Positions 35,268 through 43,045 of a DNA stretch of 64,000 nucleotides are shown piece after piece. A program made the position numbers and the translations under genes. This stretch comes from an uncultured Allomuricauda sp. (GTDB lineage: Bacteria; Bacteroidota; Bacteroidia; Flavobacteriales; Flavobacteriaceae): positions 248,001 to 312,000 of the forward strand of contig NZ_CANMPQ010000002.1 in the NCBI RefSeq assembly GCF_947499695.1, written 5' to 3'. Under the pieces are notes generated by a model, which ran no database searches, had not been told where the DNA came from, and saw only the letters and a list, made by a program, of their open reading frames with translations. The first letter of the stretch is position 1, and each line of letters starts with the position of its first letter.

Positions 35268-36404
35268 TTAATCCAAATCAATCCAAACATTCCCTTGTTT
35301 GTGTGAAGCGACTGTACTTTCAATAAAGTTCATTCCCCTAACACCATCACGCATGGTTGGGAATTCCCCATCATTGTATTCTTCGCCGCGGATGGCTCTA
35401 GCAGCCCCTAAATAGATATTAGCCATCGAATCAAAAATGCCTTCGGGATGTCCAGCAGGTATTTTTGAAGCTTTTAGGGAAAGTTCAGAATTATAGGCAT
35501 GTCCTGGTTTATAAACTTGTAAGGGTTCCGTATCACTCATCTTATACAGAAAATTGGGTTTTTCCTGCTCCCATCTGAAAGCTCCTTTTTCTCCATAAAT
35601 GGCAATAGCCAGTCCATTTTCTTCCCCAGTAGCCACTTGGCTCGCTCTAACCACACCTTTCACATGTTTGTCCATACGAATCAAGACCGTACCATCCACA
35701 TCCATTTGATTATCATCGTAGAGGTAGTTAAAATCGCACAGAACGGATTTAATCTGTAATCCCGTGGTGTATTCAATTAAATTGGAGGCATGCACCCCAA
35801 TATCACCAATACATGAACTTATTCCAGCTTTTTTTGGATCTAATCGCCAAACCGTGGAACGCTTTTCTTTATCATGAATTACGGTATTGATCCAGCCTTG
35901 ATAATATCTCGCATCCACTTTATGGATTCTTCCCAAAGCACCTGCTTTAATCATTTCCCTCATTTGTCGTACCATAGGATAACCTGTATACGTATGGGTA
36001 AGTGCGAATACCTTTCCTGATTTTTGGTGTACCTCTTCCAATATTTTCGCCTCCTCATGGTTCATGGTCATCGGTTTTTCACAAATCACATGAAATCCAT
36101 TCTCCAACAATTTCTTGGCCATTGGAAAGTGCAAGAAATTAGGTGTAAGTACTGAACAAACCTGGATGCGTTGATCTTCCGGAAGCTTCATTTCCTCCGA
36201 TATCAAAGTGTCAAAATCTTTGTATATCCTATTTGTGGGCACATCGATTTCTTTGGCAAAACCCATGTTCTGTTCAAAGTCTGGATTAAATACCGCTCCG
36301 ACTATTTCATAATTGTCATTTATAAAAGAGGCCACTCTGTGCAGCACCCCAATAAGTGAATCTCCTCCACCTCCAATAATACCAAGTCTAATCTTTTTTG
36401 GCAT
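35268..36404 (-). CDS. Gfo/Idh/MocA family oxidoreductase, cytoplasmic
   Basis: 378 residues with no signal peptide. The N-terminal Rossmann fold LGIIGGGGDSLIG binds NAD(P), and VICEKPMTMN is the family EKP motif. SSCIGDIGVHASNL carries the catalytic Asp/His-type residues of the substrate domain. Relatives interconvert hydroxyl and keto groups on sugars, including 3-keto sugars, so reducing an imported 3-keto sugar fits here (inferred). It is the fifth and last gene of a minus-strand operon (TIM barrel, DinB, two MFS genes, this gene), 13 bp after the MFS gene. Confidence 0.9.
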   Translation of the reverse strand: MPKKIRLGIIGGGGDSLIGVLHRVASFINDNYEIVGAVFNPDFEQNMGFAKEIDVPTNRIYKDFDTLISEEMKLPEDQRIQVCSVLTPNFLHFPMAKKLLENGFHVICEKPMTMNHEEAKILEEVHQKSGKVFALTHTYTGYPMVRQMREMIKAGALGRIHKVDARYYQGWINTVIHDKEKRSTVWRLDPKKAGISSCIGDIGVHASNLIEYTTGLQIKSVLCDFNYLYDDNQMDVDGTVLIRMDKHVKGVVRASQVATGEENGLAIAIYGEKGAFRWEQEKPNFLYKMSDTEPLQVYKPGHAYNSELSLKASKIPAGHPEGIFDSMANIYLGAARAIRGEEYNDGEFPTMRDGVRGMNFIESTVASHKQGNVWIDLD

Positions 36405-36417
36405 GTGTTTTCTTTTT

Positions 36418-37593
36418 TTAAGTTGCTTCAGTATTTGATTTTCGTTTTTTCATATATAAGTACAATCCTAGGAACGCCGCAATTAATATTGCAGGCAGGA
36501 TTGACATCGTTCGCAGTGCTTCCATAGGACTGGCATCATCCATCAATTTTCCCATAAAAGGTAATACCACTGATACGGATAACATTCCAGCACCTCCCAT
36601 TATCGAAAGCCCGAGGGCTCCTGTTTGGGGTAAGTATTCCGCAACAAATCCAAGCATTGTCGGCCAGAAAAAGGTGACTCCCACCGCAAAGACAGCCGCT
36701 GCAGCAAATGTCATCGTCCCACTTGTTATAGTCAACAACCAAAGACCAATAAAGGTAAATATTGCAGAAAACAATAACATTCCTGACGGTTGAAGCTTAT
36801 GTATTACTTTACCAGCAAAGCCTCTACCTATAGCCATAATCCCATTGATAAACACCAAGACCAACAACGGAACAGTACCGGATTCTTTTAACAATGATTC
36901 GATTCGCTGTGTTGTTCCCAGTTCTGATGCCGCAGTCAGGAGCATACAAATCACCATAAAAATAAATAGTGGTTTACCCAGACTGGCAAACATTTTTTTA
37001 TTGCTAACTCCCAATTGAACACGTTCTGTAACCGGGAACTTTTGTCCAAAAAATAAGAATGCATATATCACCAGGGGAATAAATAATATTCCGACCATTA
37101 TTTGCCATCCCAAGCCCATGACATCCATAATCAGCCATCCTAGAACGCCTCCTATGGCTATGCCTCCAGGAAACCAAACATGAAAACGGTTGAGCATTTT
37201 TGTTTTATTCTCGCTATACATAGATGCGATCATAGGGTTGAGCGCGGCTTCTACCATTCCGTTTCCAATACCAACAAACAACGTAGCTAAAAACAATGAT
37301 GTTTGATCTTTGGCCAAAATTGTCCATGTAATACCAATAGCATGGGTAATAAATGCAATCCAAGTAATCTTTTTTATTCCAAGGGAATCAACCAATGGAC
37401 CTCCAATAATCATTGCTAAGGTAAAACCCCAAAATGCAGGTGTAAACGCCCATCCAATTTGCTCTAATGTCAATCCAACTCCTTCAGGACCAAAAACGGT
37501 CTCCAATCTTGCCCGTATCGCAAAGGTCATTGAAGTGACCAACAAAGCAACACAGGATGCTACAAACAATCGATTCTTGTTTACATTCTCCAT
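36418..37593 (-). CDS. MFS sugar transporter
   Basis: 391 residues with 12 predicted helices. It begins LFVASCVALLVTSMTFAIRA, and the conserved loop region GGPLVDSLGIKK stands at the place of the usual GxLaDrxGrk motif between helices 2 and 3. HVWFPGGIAIGGVLGWL is like the FucP/sugar-importing branch. The substrate is unknown. Co-transcription with a Gfo/Idh dehydrogenase and another MFS gene suggests import of a keto sugar or its reduced form. It lies 13 bp before the Gfo/Idh gene and 22 bp after the nucleoside-symporter-like gene. Confidence 0.85.
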   Translation of the reverse strand: MENVNKNRLFVASCVALLVTSMTFAIRARLETVFGPEGVGLTLEQIGWAFTPAFWGFTLAMIIGGPLVDSLGIKKITWIAFITHAIGITWTILAKDQTSLFLATLFVGIGNGMVEAALNPMIASMYSENKTKMLNRFHVWFPGGIAIGGVLGWLIMDVMGLGWQIMVGILFIPLVIYAFLFFGQKFPVTERVQLGVSNKKMFASLGKPLFIFMVICMLLTAASELGTTQRIESLLKESGTVPLLVLVFINGIMAIGRGFAGKVIHKLQPSGMLLFSAIFTFIGLWLLTITSGTMTFAAAAVFAVGVTFFWPTMLGFVAEYLPQTGALGLSIMGGAGMLSVSVVLPFMGKLMDDASPMEALRTMSILPAILIAAFLGLYLYMKKRKSNTEAT

Positions 37594-37615
37594 GTTATAT
37601 TATTTTGGTTGTTAT

Positions 37616-38872
37616 TTAGGATTTGTATTCTATTTTTTCGTTTTTGAAAAGGAGTGCAAAAAGAATGGCAACACCTAATGCAAAAATGGCTGGGAAACTC
37701 CAAATATTTTCCCATTCATGAATGTTTTCTGAAGTGAGATACGTATCGGTTATCTTACCTGCAATCCAAAAACCTATCAGCATACCCACACCGTAGGTGG
37801 CTAAGGTAATTAATCCTTGAGCAGCGCTTTTGTACTTGTCCCCCGCCTTGGTATCTGTATAAATTTGACCGGAAACAAAGAAAAAATCATAACATATGCC
37901 ATGAAGTGCGATACCTATAATCAGCATAAAGGCCAATTCTCCCTCATTTCCATATGCAAAAAGCAGGTACCTCACCAGCCAAGCAAACATGCCCACTAAA
38001 ATTGTCCTTTTAAATCCAAATTTCTTAAAGAAAAATGGCAGTAATAACATAAACATAACTTCAGAAATCTGACCTATCGTCATCATTCCTGCAGGGCCGA
38101 TTTCCGCACCGAAAACTCCAATTGAAGCTCCAATTTCACCCAAAAATTGTCCGGCGTGTTGGTAGTAAAATGCCAAAGGAATACATATCAGCACCGATGC
38201 TAAAAAGAAAACCAAAAAATTTCTGTCTTTCAATAGCTTTAAAGCATCTAGCCCTATAATATCCGAGAGAGATACTTTTTCTGCTTTACCAACCCTTGGT
38301 GGTGTTTTAGGCAATGTGAAACTGAACAGACCAAGCACAGCAGAAGCGATAGCGGTCATGACAAATGTATTTCTTAATGCACCATTTGCGATGTTCTCCG
38401 GGGAGTCCCATTTAAAAACGGTGCTTATAAAAATTAGTCCCGCTACAATCCAACCAATAGTCCCAAAAACCCTAACAAAGGCAAATTCTTTGGATGGGTC
38501 CTTCATTTGATTGAACGAAACTGAATTGACCAAGGCCAATGTAGGCATGTAAGCAATCATATATCCAAACACATACGGAACGAATACTGAAATATCGTCT
38601 GCATTGGCCATCTGGTACATTATAAATGCTCCGACCAGATGTAAAATTCCCAAAACCTTTTCAGCATTGAAATAGCGGTCTGCAATCAATCCGATTATAA
38701 AGGGTGCAATTATTGCACCCCAGGATTGACTTGAGTACGCCAGGGCAATATCTGCGCCCGATGCTCCTAAGGTGTTAGGCAAATAAATACCTAATGTCAC
38801 GAACCAACCTCCCCATATGAAGAACTCTAAAAACATCATAAACGACAGCTGGAACTTTACTTTTAAACTCAT
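37616..38872 (-). CDS. MFS transporter, nucleoside:H+ symporter (NupG)-like
   Basis: 418 residues with 12 helices. The N-terminus FQLSFMMFLEFFIWGGWFVT and GLIADRYFNAEKVLGILHL are typical of the Nuc_H_symport branch. In Bacteroidota, members of this branch sit in sugar clusters and probably carry sugars rather than nucleosides. This substrate view is inferred. A second MFS gene follows directly; the two may import different products of periplasmic glycoside oxidation. Confidence 0.87.
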   Translation of the reverse strand: MSLKVKFQLSFMMFLEFFIWGGWFVTLGIYLPNTLGASGADIALAYSSQSWGAIIAPFIIGLIADRYFNAEKVLGILHLVGAFIMYQMANADDISVFVPYVFGYMIAYMPTLALVNSVSFNQMKDPSKEFAFVRVFGTIGWIVAGLIFISTVFKWDSPENIANGALRNTFVMTAIASAVLGLFSFTLPKTPPRVGKAEKVSLSDIIGLDALKLLKDRNFLVFFLASVLICIPLAFYYQHAGQFLGEIGASIGVFGAEIGPAGMMTIGQISEVMFMLLLPFFFKKFGFKRTILVGMFAWLVRYLLFAYGNEGELAFMLIIGIALHGICYDFFFVSGQIYTDTKAGDKYKSAAQGLITLATYGVGMLIGFWIAGKITDTYLTSENIHEWENIWSFPAIFALGVAILFALLFKNEKIEYKS

Positions 38873-38881
38873 GAACGGGGG

Positions 38882-39325
38882 TTATCTTTTATAAAAAATG
38901 TAGTCCAAGGGTTCAGGTTCAATACCGTTAGATCTGTAATCCATAAGTATTTGGCCTCTGTGGTGCGTTGAATGGTTGATAATGTGAAAAAGTATATCCT
39001 TAAGCTCATTTGCAAACACTCTTCCCTCGCTGTTTTCGTAATCTATTCTTCGGCCGAAATCATCGGCATTTGTAATTAGCTCAAAAGTGGTCCGTTGGTT
39101 TTCATAATGAATATCTCCCCAACTTTCAACGGCATGCTCTTGCCAAACACCATATTCTGGGGGTTTTCCGGCGATACGATTGTTCCAAATATGATGGGCA
39201 TTCAATATATGACTAAAAAGCTTGATGCACTTTTCTGGAACTTTTTCCATAGTCGTGCATTGCTCAATAAGCTTCTTATTACAATAAAAATTGTAGTCAA
39301 ATAGTTGGTTAAACAATACCTTCAT
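38882..39325 (-). CDS. DinB family protein
   Basis: 147 residues forming a four-helix DinB/YfiT bundle. His residues are placed as in the metal site: LNAHHIWNNRI after helix 2 and IINHSTHHRGQILMDY in the last helix. Family members are thiol transferases or metal hydrolases, and many have no known activity. It lies 9 bp upstream of the NupG-like gene and 26 bp downstream of the TIM-barrel gene, inside the sugar operon. Its role there is unclear. Confidence 0.88.
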   Translation of the reverse strand: MKVLFNQLFDYNFYCNKKLIEQCTTMEKVPEKCIKLFSHILNAHHIWNNRIAGKPPEYGVWQEHAVESWGDIHYENQRTTFELITNADDFGRRIDYENSEGRVFANELKDILFHIINHSTHHRGQILMDYRSNGIEPEPLDYIFYKR

Positions 39326-39351
39326 ATATAATGAGCTTCAGCAATCGAACT

Positions 39352-40350
39352 TTAAACTTGTTTGCCTGCTTTAATCAATAAATCTCTTGTCGCAATGATA
39401 CCTTCTTCCTCGCTCAAAACACTTCCTTCATATTCAACACCAACAAATCCGGTATATCCTGCTTCTTTTACAATCTTCAACATCTTAACATAATCAATCT
39501 TGGTCTCGTTACCATCAGCATCAAAATCGTAGGACTTTGCGCTTACCGCTTTTGCGAATGGCATCAATTCCTCTACCCCTTTGTACTTGTCATATTCCTC
39601 TATGCATTTTGAAGCGTAATAAGACCCATCTTCTCTTTTAACACAGAAGTTTCCAAAATCTGGTAGTGTCCCGCAATTATCCATATTCACGCTCTTCATT
39701 ACCTCGGCCAACCAAGCTCCATTTGATGAAGGTCCCCCATGGTTCTCTACAATAATGTTTACATTTTTGTCCTTGGCATAGGTCGACAGCTGCGTTAATC
39801 CATCTGTTGAAGCTTCAATCCATTCATCCTGTTCCATACTTCCTTGAAGATTAACACGTATAGAATGACAGCCCATAGCGGCGGCGGCATCTACCCATTT
39901 AAAGTGGTTTTCTACCGCAGCTTTTCTTTCTGCCTCATCGGCTGCAGCTAGAGCCCCCTGTCCATCGATCATAAGCAATACGTTTTTCATACCATGCTTT
40001 TCAGCTTCTGCATTACTTTTATCTACGAAAGCTTTCATAGCTTCTGGCGAATAATTACCCTTCTCAAGTTCAGGATGGTATAATTGACTTACGTATTCAA
40101 GACCTGTAAAACCCCACGCTTTTGCTTTTTCCGCAAAAGTGTATGGATCAGTCCCTCCTTCACGAATCATTTTATTGATAGACCACTGCGCGAGCGATAG
40201 TTCAAAAAATGGGGAAGTCCTTTCTTCAGTCACAACAGCAACTTCTTCACTCTCCGGTTCTTTTTTGGTTTGCTTACAAGCATATCCACCCAAAGCAGTC
40301 AAGGCTAAGCCTGCTTTTGCAGAATTGACAACAAAATTTCTTCTTTTCAT
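39352..40350 (-). CDS. Exported sugar phosphate isomerase/epimerase-like TIM barrel
   Basis: 332 residues. The N-terminus MKRRNFVVNSAKAGLALTAL has a twin-arginine motif (RRNFV) and is followed by GGYACKQ, so it may be a Tat-exported lipoprotein. The barrel has KNVNIIVENHGG (Glu), CGTLPDFGNFC (Asp), AKSYDFD and FVGVEYEG (Glu) as likely metal ligands, like hydroxypyruvate isomerase or 3-epimerases. It is the periplasmic counterpart of the cytoplasmic barrel at 31851 and starts a five-gene operon. It is divergent from GMC copy 2 with a 143-bp gap. Confidence 0.85.
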   Translation of the reverse strand: MKRRNFVVNSAKAGLALTALGGYACKQTKKEPESEEVAVVTEERTSPFFELSLAQWSINKMIREGGTDPYTFAEKAKAWGFTGLEYVSQLYHPELEKGNYSPEAMKAFVDKSNAEAEKHGMKNVLLMIDGQGALAAADEAERKAAVENHFKWVDAAAAMGCHSIRVNLQGSMEQDEWIEASTDGLTQLSTYAKDKNVNIIVENHGGPSSNGAWLAEVMKSVNMDNCGTLPDFGNFCVKREDGSYYASKCIEEYDKYKGVEELMPFAKAVSAKSYDFDADGNETKIDYVKMLKIVKEAGYTGFVGVEYEGSVLSEEEGIIATRDLLIKAGKQV

Positions 40351-40383
40351 ACCTATTGGTTTGTGATACTGGCAATTAAAAGA

Positions 40384-40393
40384 TTAGGATTTA
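40384..40393. promoter_or_regulatory. TTAGGATTTA site shared with the other divergent module
   Basis: The same 10 bases occur at 32942-32951 in the matching gap of module 1, at nearly the same distance from the TIM-barrel start (34 versus 39 bp). Here the second arm of the inverted repeat is missing. It is a possible half-site of a shared regulator; chance is not excluded. Confidence 0.35.
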
Positions 40394-40463
40394 CTACAAC
40401 GTTATAGTGTTAATTTCCCAATAAACAGGGGGTTTAAATGTAGAAAATTAATTTAATATTTAA

Positions 40464-40471
40464 TACTTTTA
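40464..40471 (+). promoter_or_regulatory. -7-like element of the GMC copy 2 operon
   Basis: TACTTTTA (TAnnTTTG with the last base changed) lies 22 nt before the ATG. The same variant is seen before the ClC gene. Confidence 0.35.
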
Positions 40472-40493
40472 GAAAATAAACAATCAATAATAA

Positions 40494-42212
40494 ATGAGCA
40501 TATTCTATTACAATGAAGAGCAAGAATCCTATGATGCAATTGTTGTTGGGACAGGCATTAGTGGTGGATGGGCTGCAAAGGAACTTTGCGAAAATGGCTT
40601 AAAGACCTTGGTACTGGAGCGTGGACCAATGGTCAAGCACAGAGAAGACTATCCTACTGCCAATATGGATCCATGGGATTTTCCAAACAATGGACAACCT
40701 ACAACAGAAGACATTAAAAAACAGGAAAAGCAAAATCGCACAGGGTATACAACCAGGGCAGGTTCAAAGCATTGGTTCGTAAACGATTTGGAACATCCAT
40801 ATAATGAAACTAAACGTTTCGATTGGATGCGAGGATACCATGTTGGGGGTCGTTCCATCATGTGGGGTCGACATAGCTATCGCTGGAGCGATATCGATTT
40901 TGAAGCTAATAAGAAGGATGGCGTTGCGGTAGATTGGCCCGTTCGTTACAAGGATATTGCCCCATGGTATGATAAAGTGGAATCGTACATAGGCGTTGCT
41001 GGGGAAATGTTGGGCCTACCCCAACTACCTGATGGAAAATTTGAGCCTATGATGGAGCTCAATTGTGTGGAACAGCATGTACGCGAAAAGGTTTCGGAGC
41101 ATTTTGATGGCAGGGTAATAACTGCCGGTAGGGTTGCTCACATAAATAGTGATAAAAAGTTTGAAGGTGATGGAAGAGTACGTTGCCAATATAGAAACCG
41201 ATGTATTCGTGGGTGTCCTTTTGGAGCTTATTTTAGTAGTGTTTCTTCAACTTTGCCAGCTGCCGAGCGCACAGGAAACATGACGCTAAGACCAGATGCC
41301 ATTGTTCATGAGGTAATGTATGACCCTGATACCAAAAAAGCGACTGGTGTTAAAGTTATTGATCGCGTTACCAAGGAAGAACATGTATTCAAGGCAAAAG
41401 TGATTTTCCTATGTGCTTCAGCAATAGCTTCAACATCTATATTGATGCAATCAAAATCTGACCGTTTCCCAGATGGACTCGGCAATGATTCGGATCAATT
41501 AGGAAGAAATATCATGGACCACCACTTACGCGTGGGCGCTTCAGGAAAATTTGATGGTTTTGAAGATAAGTACTATAAAGGAAGAAAGCCCAACGGGATT
41601 TATGTCCCTAGGTTCAGAAACCTTGGCGGCAGCTCCAACACCGATAAGTTCTTAAGAGGATATGGCTATCAAGGAGGTGCCCAAAGAGGCAATTGGGAAG
41701 ATGTTATTGCAGAAGTTTCCCATGGAAAAGACCTTAAAGATGCCATTTTGAAGCCTGGAGGTTGGACTTTTGGAATGGGTGGATTTGGAGAAATTCTTCC
41801 CTATGAGGATAACCGTATGACCTTGGATTATGATAAGGTTGATCAATGGGGACTTCCAACGGTTACATTCGATGCGGAGCTCAAGGAAAATGAATTGAAA
41901 ATGCGTGAGGATATGAAAAATCAAGCAGTGGAAATGCTTGAAAAAGCAGGTTTGCGTGATGTAGAATCATTTGATGATCCTGGTGCAATAGGTTTAGGAA
42001 TCCATGAAATGGGTACTGCTCGAATGGGAAGAGACCCAAGAACATCTGTTCTTAATGAATATAACCAAGTACATGCCTGTAAAAATGTGTATGTTACCGA
42101 TGGTTCTTTTATGACTTCGGCCTCATGTGTCAACCCTTCGTTGACTTATATGGCTTTCACAGCACGGGCAGCCAATCATGCAGCCCAAGAACTTAAAAAA
42201 GGAAATATATAA
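40494..42212 (+). CDS. GMC family FAD-dependent sugar dehydrogenase (copy 2)
   Basis: 572 residues, closely similar to copy 1 along the whole length. The FAD motif is YDAIVVGTGISGGWAAKELC, the cysteine cluster is CQYRNRCIRGCPFGAYFS, and the C-terminal active site is GIHEMGTARMG with ASCVNPSLTYMAFTARAA. Its stop (TAA) shares a base with the ATG of a gluconate 2-dehydrogenase subunit 3-type gene. By analogy with that enzyme, the large subunit, which lacks a signal, would be carried through Tat by the small subunit. It probably oxidises sugars or glycosides in the periplasm. No cytochrome subunit gene is nearby. Confidence 0.92.
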   Translation: MSIFYYNEEQESYDAIVVGTGISGGWAAKELCENGLKTLVLERGPMVKHREDYPTANMDPWDFPNNGQPTTEDIKKQEKQNRTGYTTRAGSKHWFVNDLEHPYNETKRFDWMRGYHVGGRSIMWGRHSYRWSDIDFEANKKDGVAVDWPVRYKDIAPWYDKVESYIGVAGEMLGLPQLPDGKFEPMMELNCVEQHVREKVSEHFDGRVITAGRVAHINSDKKFEGDGRVRCQYRNRCIRGCPFGAYFSSVSSTLPAAERTGNMTLRPDAIVHEVMYDPDTKKATGVKVIDRVTKEEHVFKAKVIFLCASAIASTSILMQSKSDRFPDGLGNDSDQLGRNIMDHHLRVGASGKFDGFEDKYYKGRKPNGIYVPRFRNLGGSSNTDKFLRGYGYQGGAQRGNWEDVIAEVSHGKDLKDAILKPGGWTFGMGGFGEILPYEDNRMTLDYDKVDQWGLPTVTFDAELKENELKMREDMKNQAVEMLEKAGLRDVESFDDPGAIGLGIHEMGTARMGRDPRTSVLNEYNQVHACKNVYVTDGSFMTSASCVNPSLTYMAFTARAANHAAQELKKGNI

Positions 42213-42862
42213 TGGAAAGAAGAGCAGCATTAAAAAATATGGGAATGGTTTTCGGTTATGCCGCGGCCACTCCGGCATTATTGAGTATTGTTCAAAGCTG
42301 TCAAAGTAAAAAGGTGCTCGATTGGACTCCAACCTTTTTTAGTAAAGAGCAAGGGAATATCGTGCATTCATTAATTGACATTTTGTTACCAAAAACGGAT
42401 ACACCTTCAGCGTCTGAAGTAAATGTGCATTTGTTTATCGACCAATTTGCCAATGAAGTACTGCCAGAAGAACACCAAGGATTAATGAAGTTGACGATGG
42501 AATCGTTCACCAACAAGGTATTGGCCGGTTCTGGAAAAGAGAGCCTGGCAGACCTCGATGATGAAGATTTAGAACCTGTATTTGCTTCTTATTTGAAAAA
42601 AAGAACCCCAGAGCAGGAAGAGCAGCATGGTGAAATCATGGACGCTTATATTGAAGCCATGACAAATGGTGAAGCCGCTGAGCTAGACGAAGAGGTTGCC
42701 TGTTATACCTTTGCAGATAATCTTAGAAACACTACTATCTGGGCCTATAAAACTTCTGAATACGTTGGTGAAGAAGTCTTGGCTTATTTACCTATACCAG
42801 GTGAGTATATTGGTTGTGGTGATCTTAATGAGTTGACCCAAGGAAAAGCTTGGTCCTTATAG
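42212..42862 (+). CDS. Gluconate 2-dehydrogenase subunit 3 family protein (Tat signal)
   Basis: 216 residues. The N-terminus MERRAALKNMGMVFGYAAAT has a twin-arginine pattern and ends SIVQSCQS, which could be a lipobox (Cys31). The body matches the small subunit (gamma) family: FFSKEQGNIVHSLIDILLPK and TPSASEVNVHLFIDQFANEV. The subunit is needed for export and maturation of the FAD-containing large subunit. Its ATG overlaps the GMC stop, giving equal expression. It may also serve GMC copy 1. Confidence 0.9.
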   Translation: MERRAALKNMGMVFGYAAATPALLSIVQSCQSKKVLDWTPTFFSKEQGNIVHSLIDILLPKTDTPSASEVNVHLFIDQFANEVLPEEHQGLMKLTMESFTNKVLAGSGKESLADLDDEDLEPVFASYLKKRTPEQEEQHGEIMDAYIEAMTNGEAAELDEEVACYTFADNLRNTTIWAYKTSEYVGEEVLAYLPIPGEYIGCGDLNELTQGKAWSL

Positions 42863-42887
42863 GTTTTTCCTAAACTAAAACACACGA

Positions 42888-42918
42888 AAAAACCCTATTG
42901 CTAAGCAATAGGGTTTTT
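42888..42918 (+). terminator. Strong intrinsic terminator of the GMC copy 2 operon
   Basis: A perfect stem ACCCTATTGC / GCAATAGGGT (42892-42914, loop TAA), extended by A-T pairs and ending in five T. It lies 25 bp after the stop. Confidence 0.9.
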
Positions 42919-42971
42919 ATTTGGGGTAGATTTCCGTAGCTATTTATTGCAGGTCGTCCACTATTATTGTT

Positions 42972-43021
42972 AAAGAAAACACCTTGGTTCTGCCCAATGT
43001 GGGGTGAGCTTTCCCAAGGTG
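42972..43021 (-). terminator. Probable terminator of nrdA
   Basis: Read on the minus strand, CACCTTGG (43021-43014) and CCAAGGTG (42987-42980) form an 8-bp stem followed by TTTTCTTT. The 26-base loop is large for an intrinsic terminator. Confidence 0.5.
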
Positions 43022-43045
43022 CTTTATCAAATAAACACTATCACA

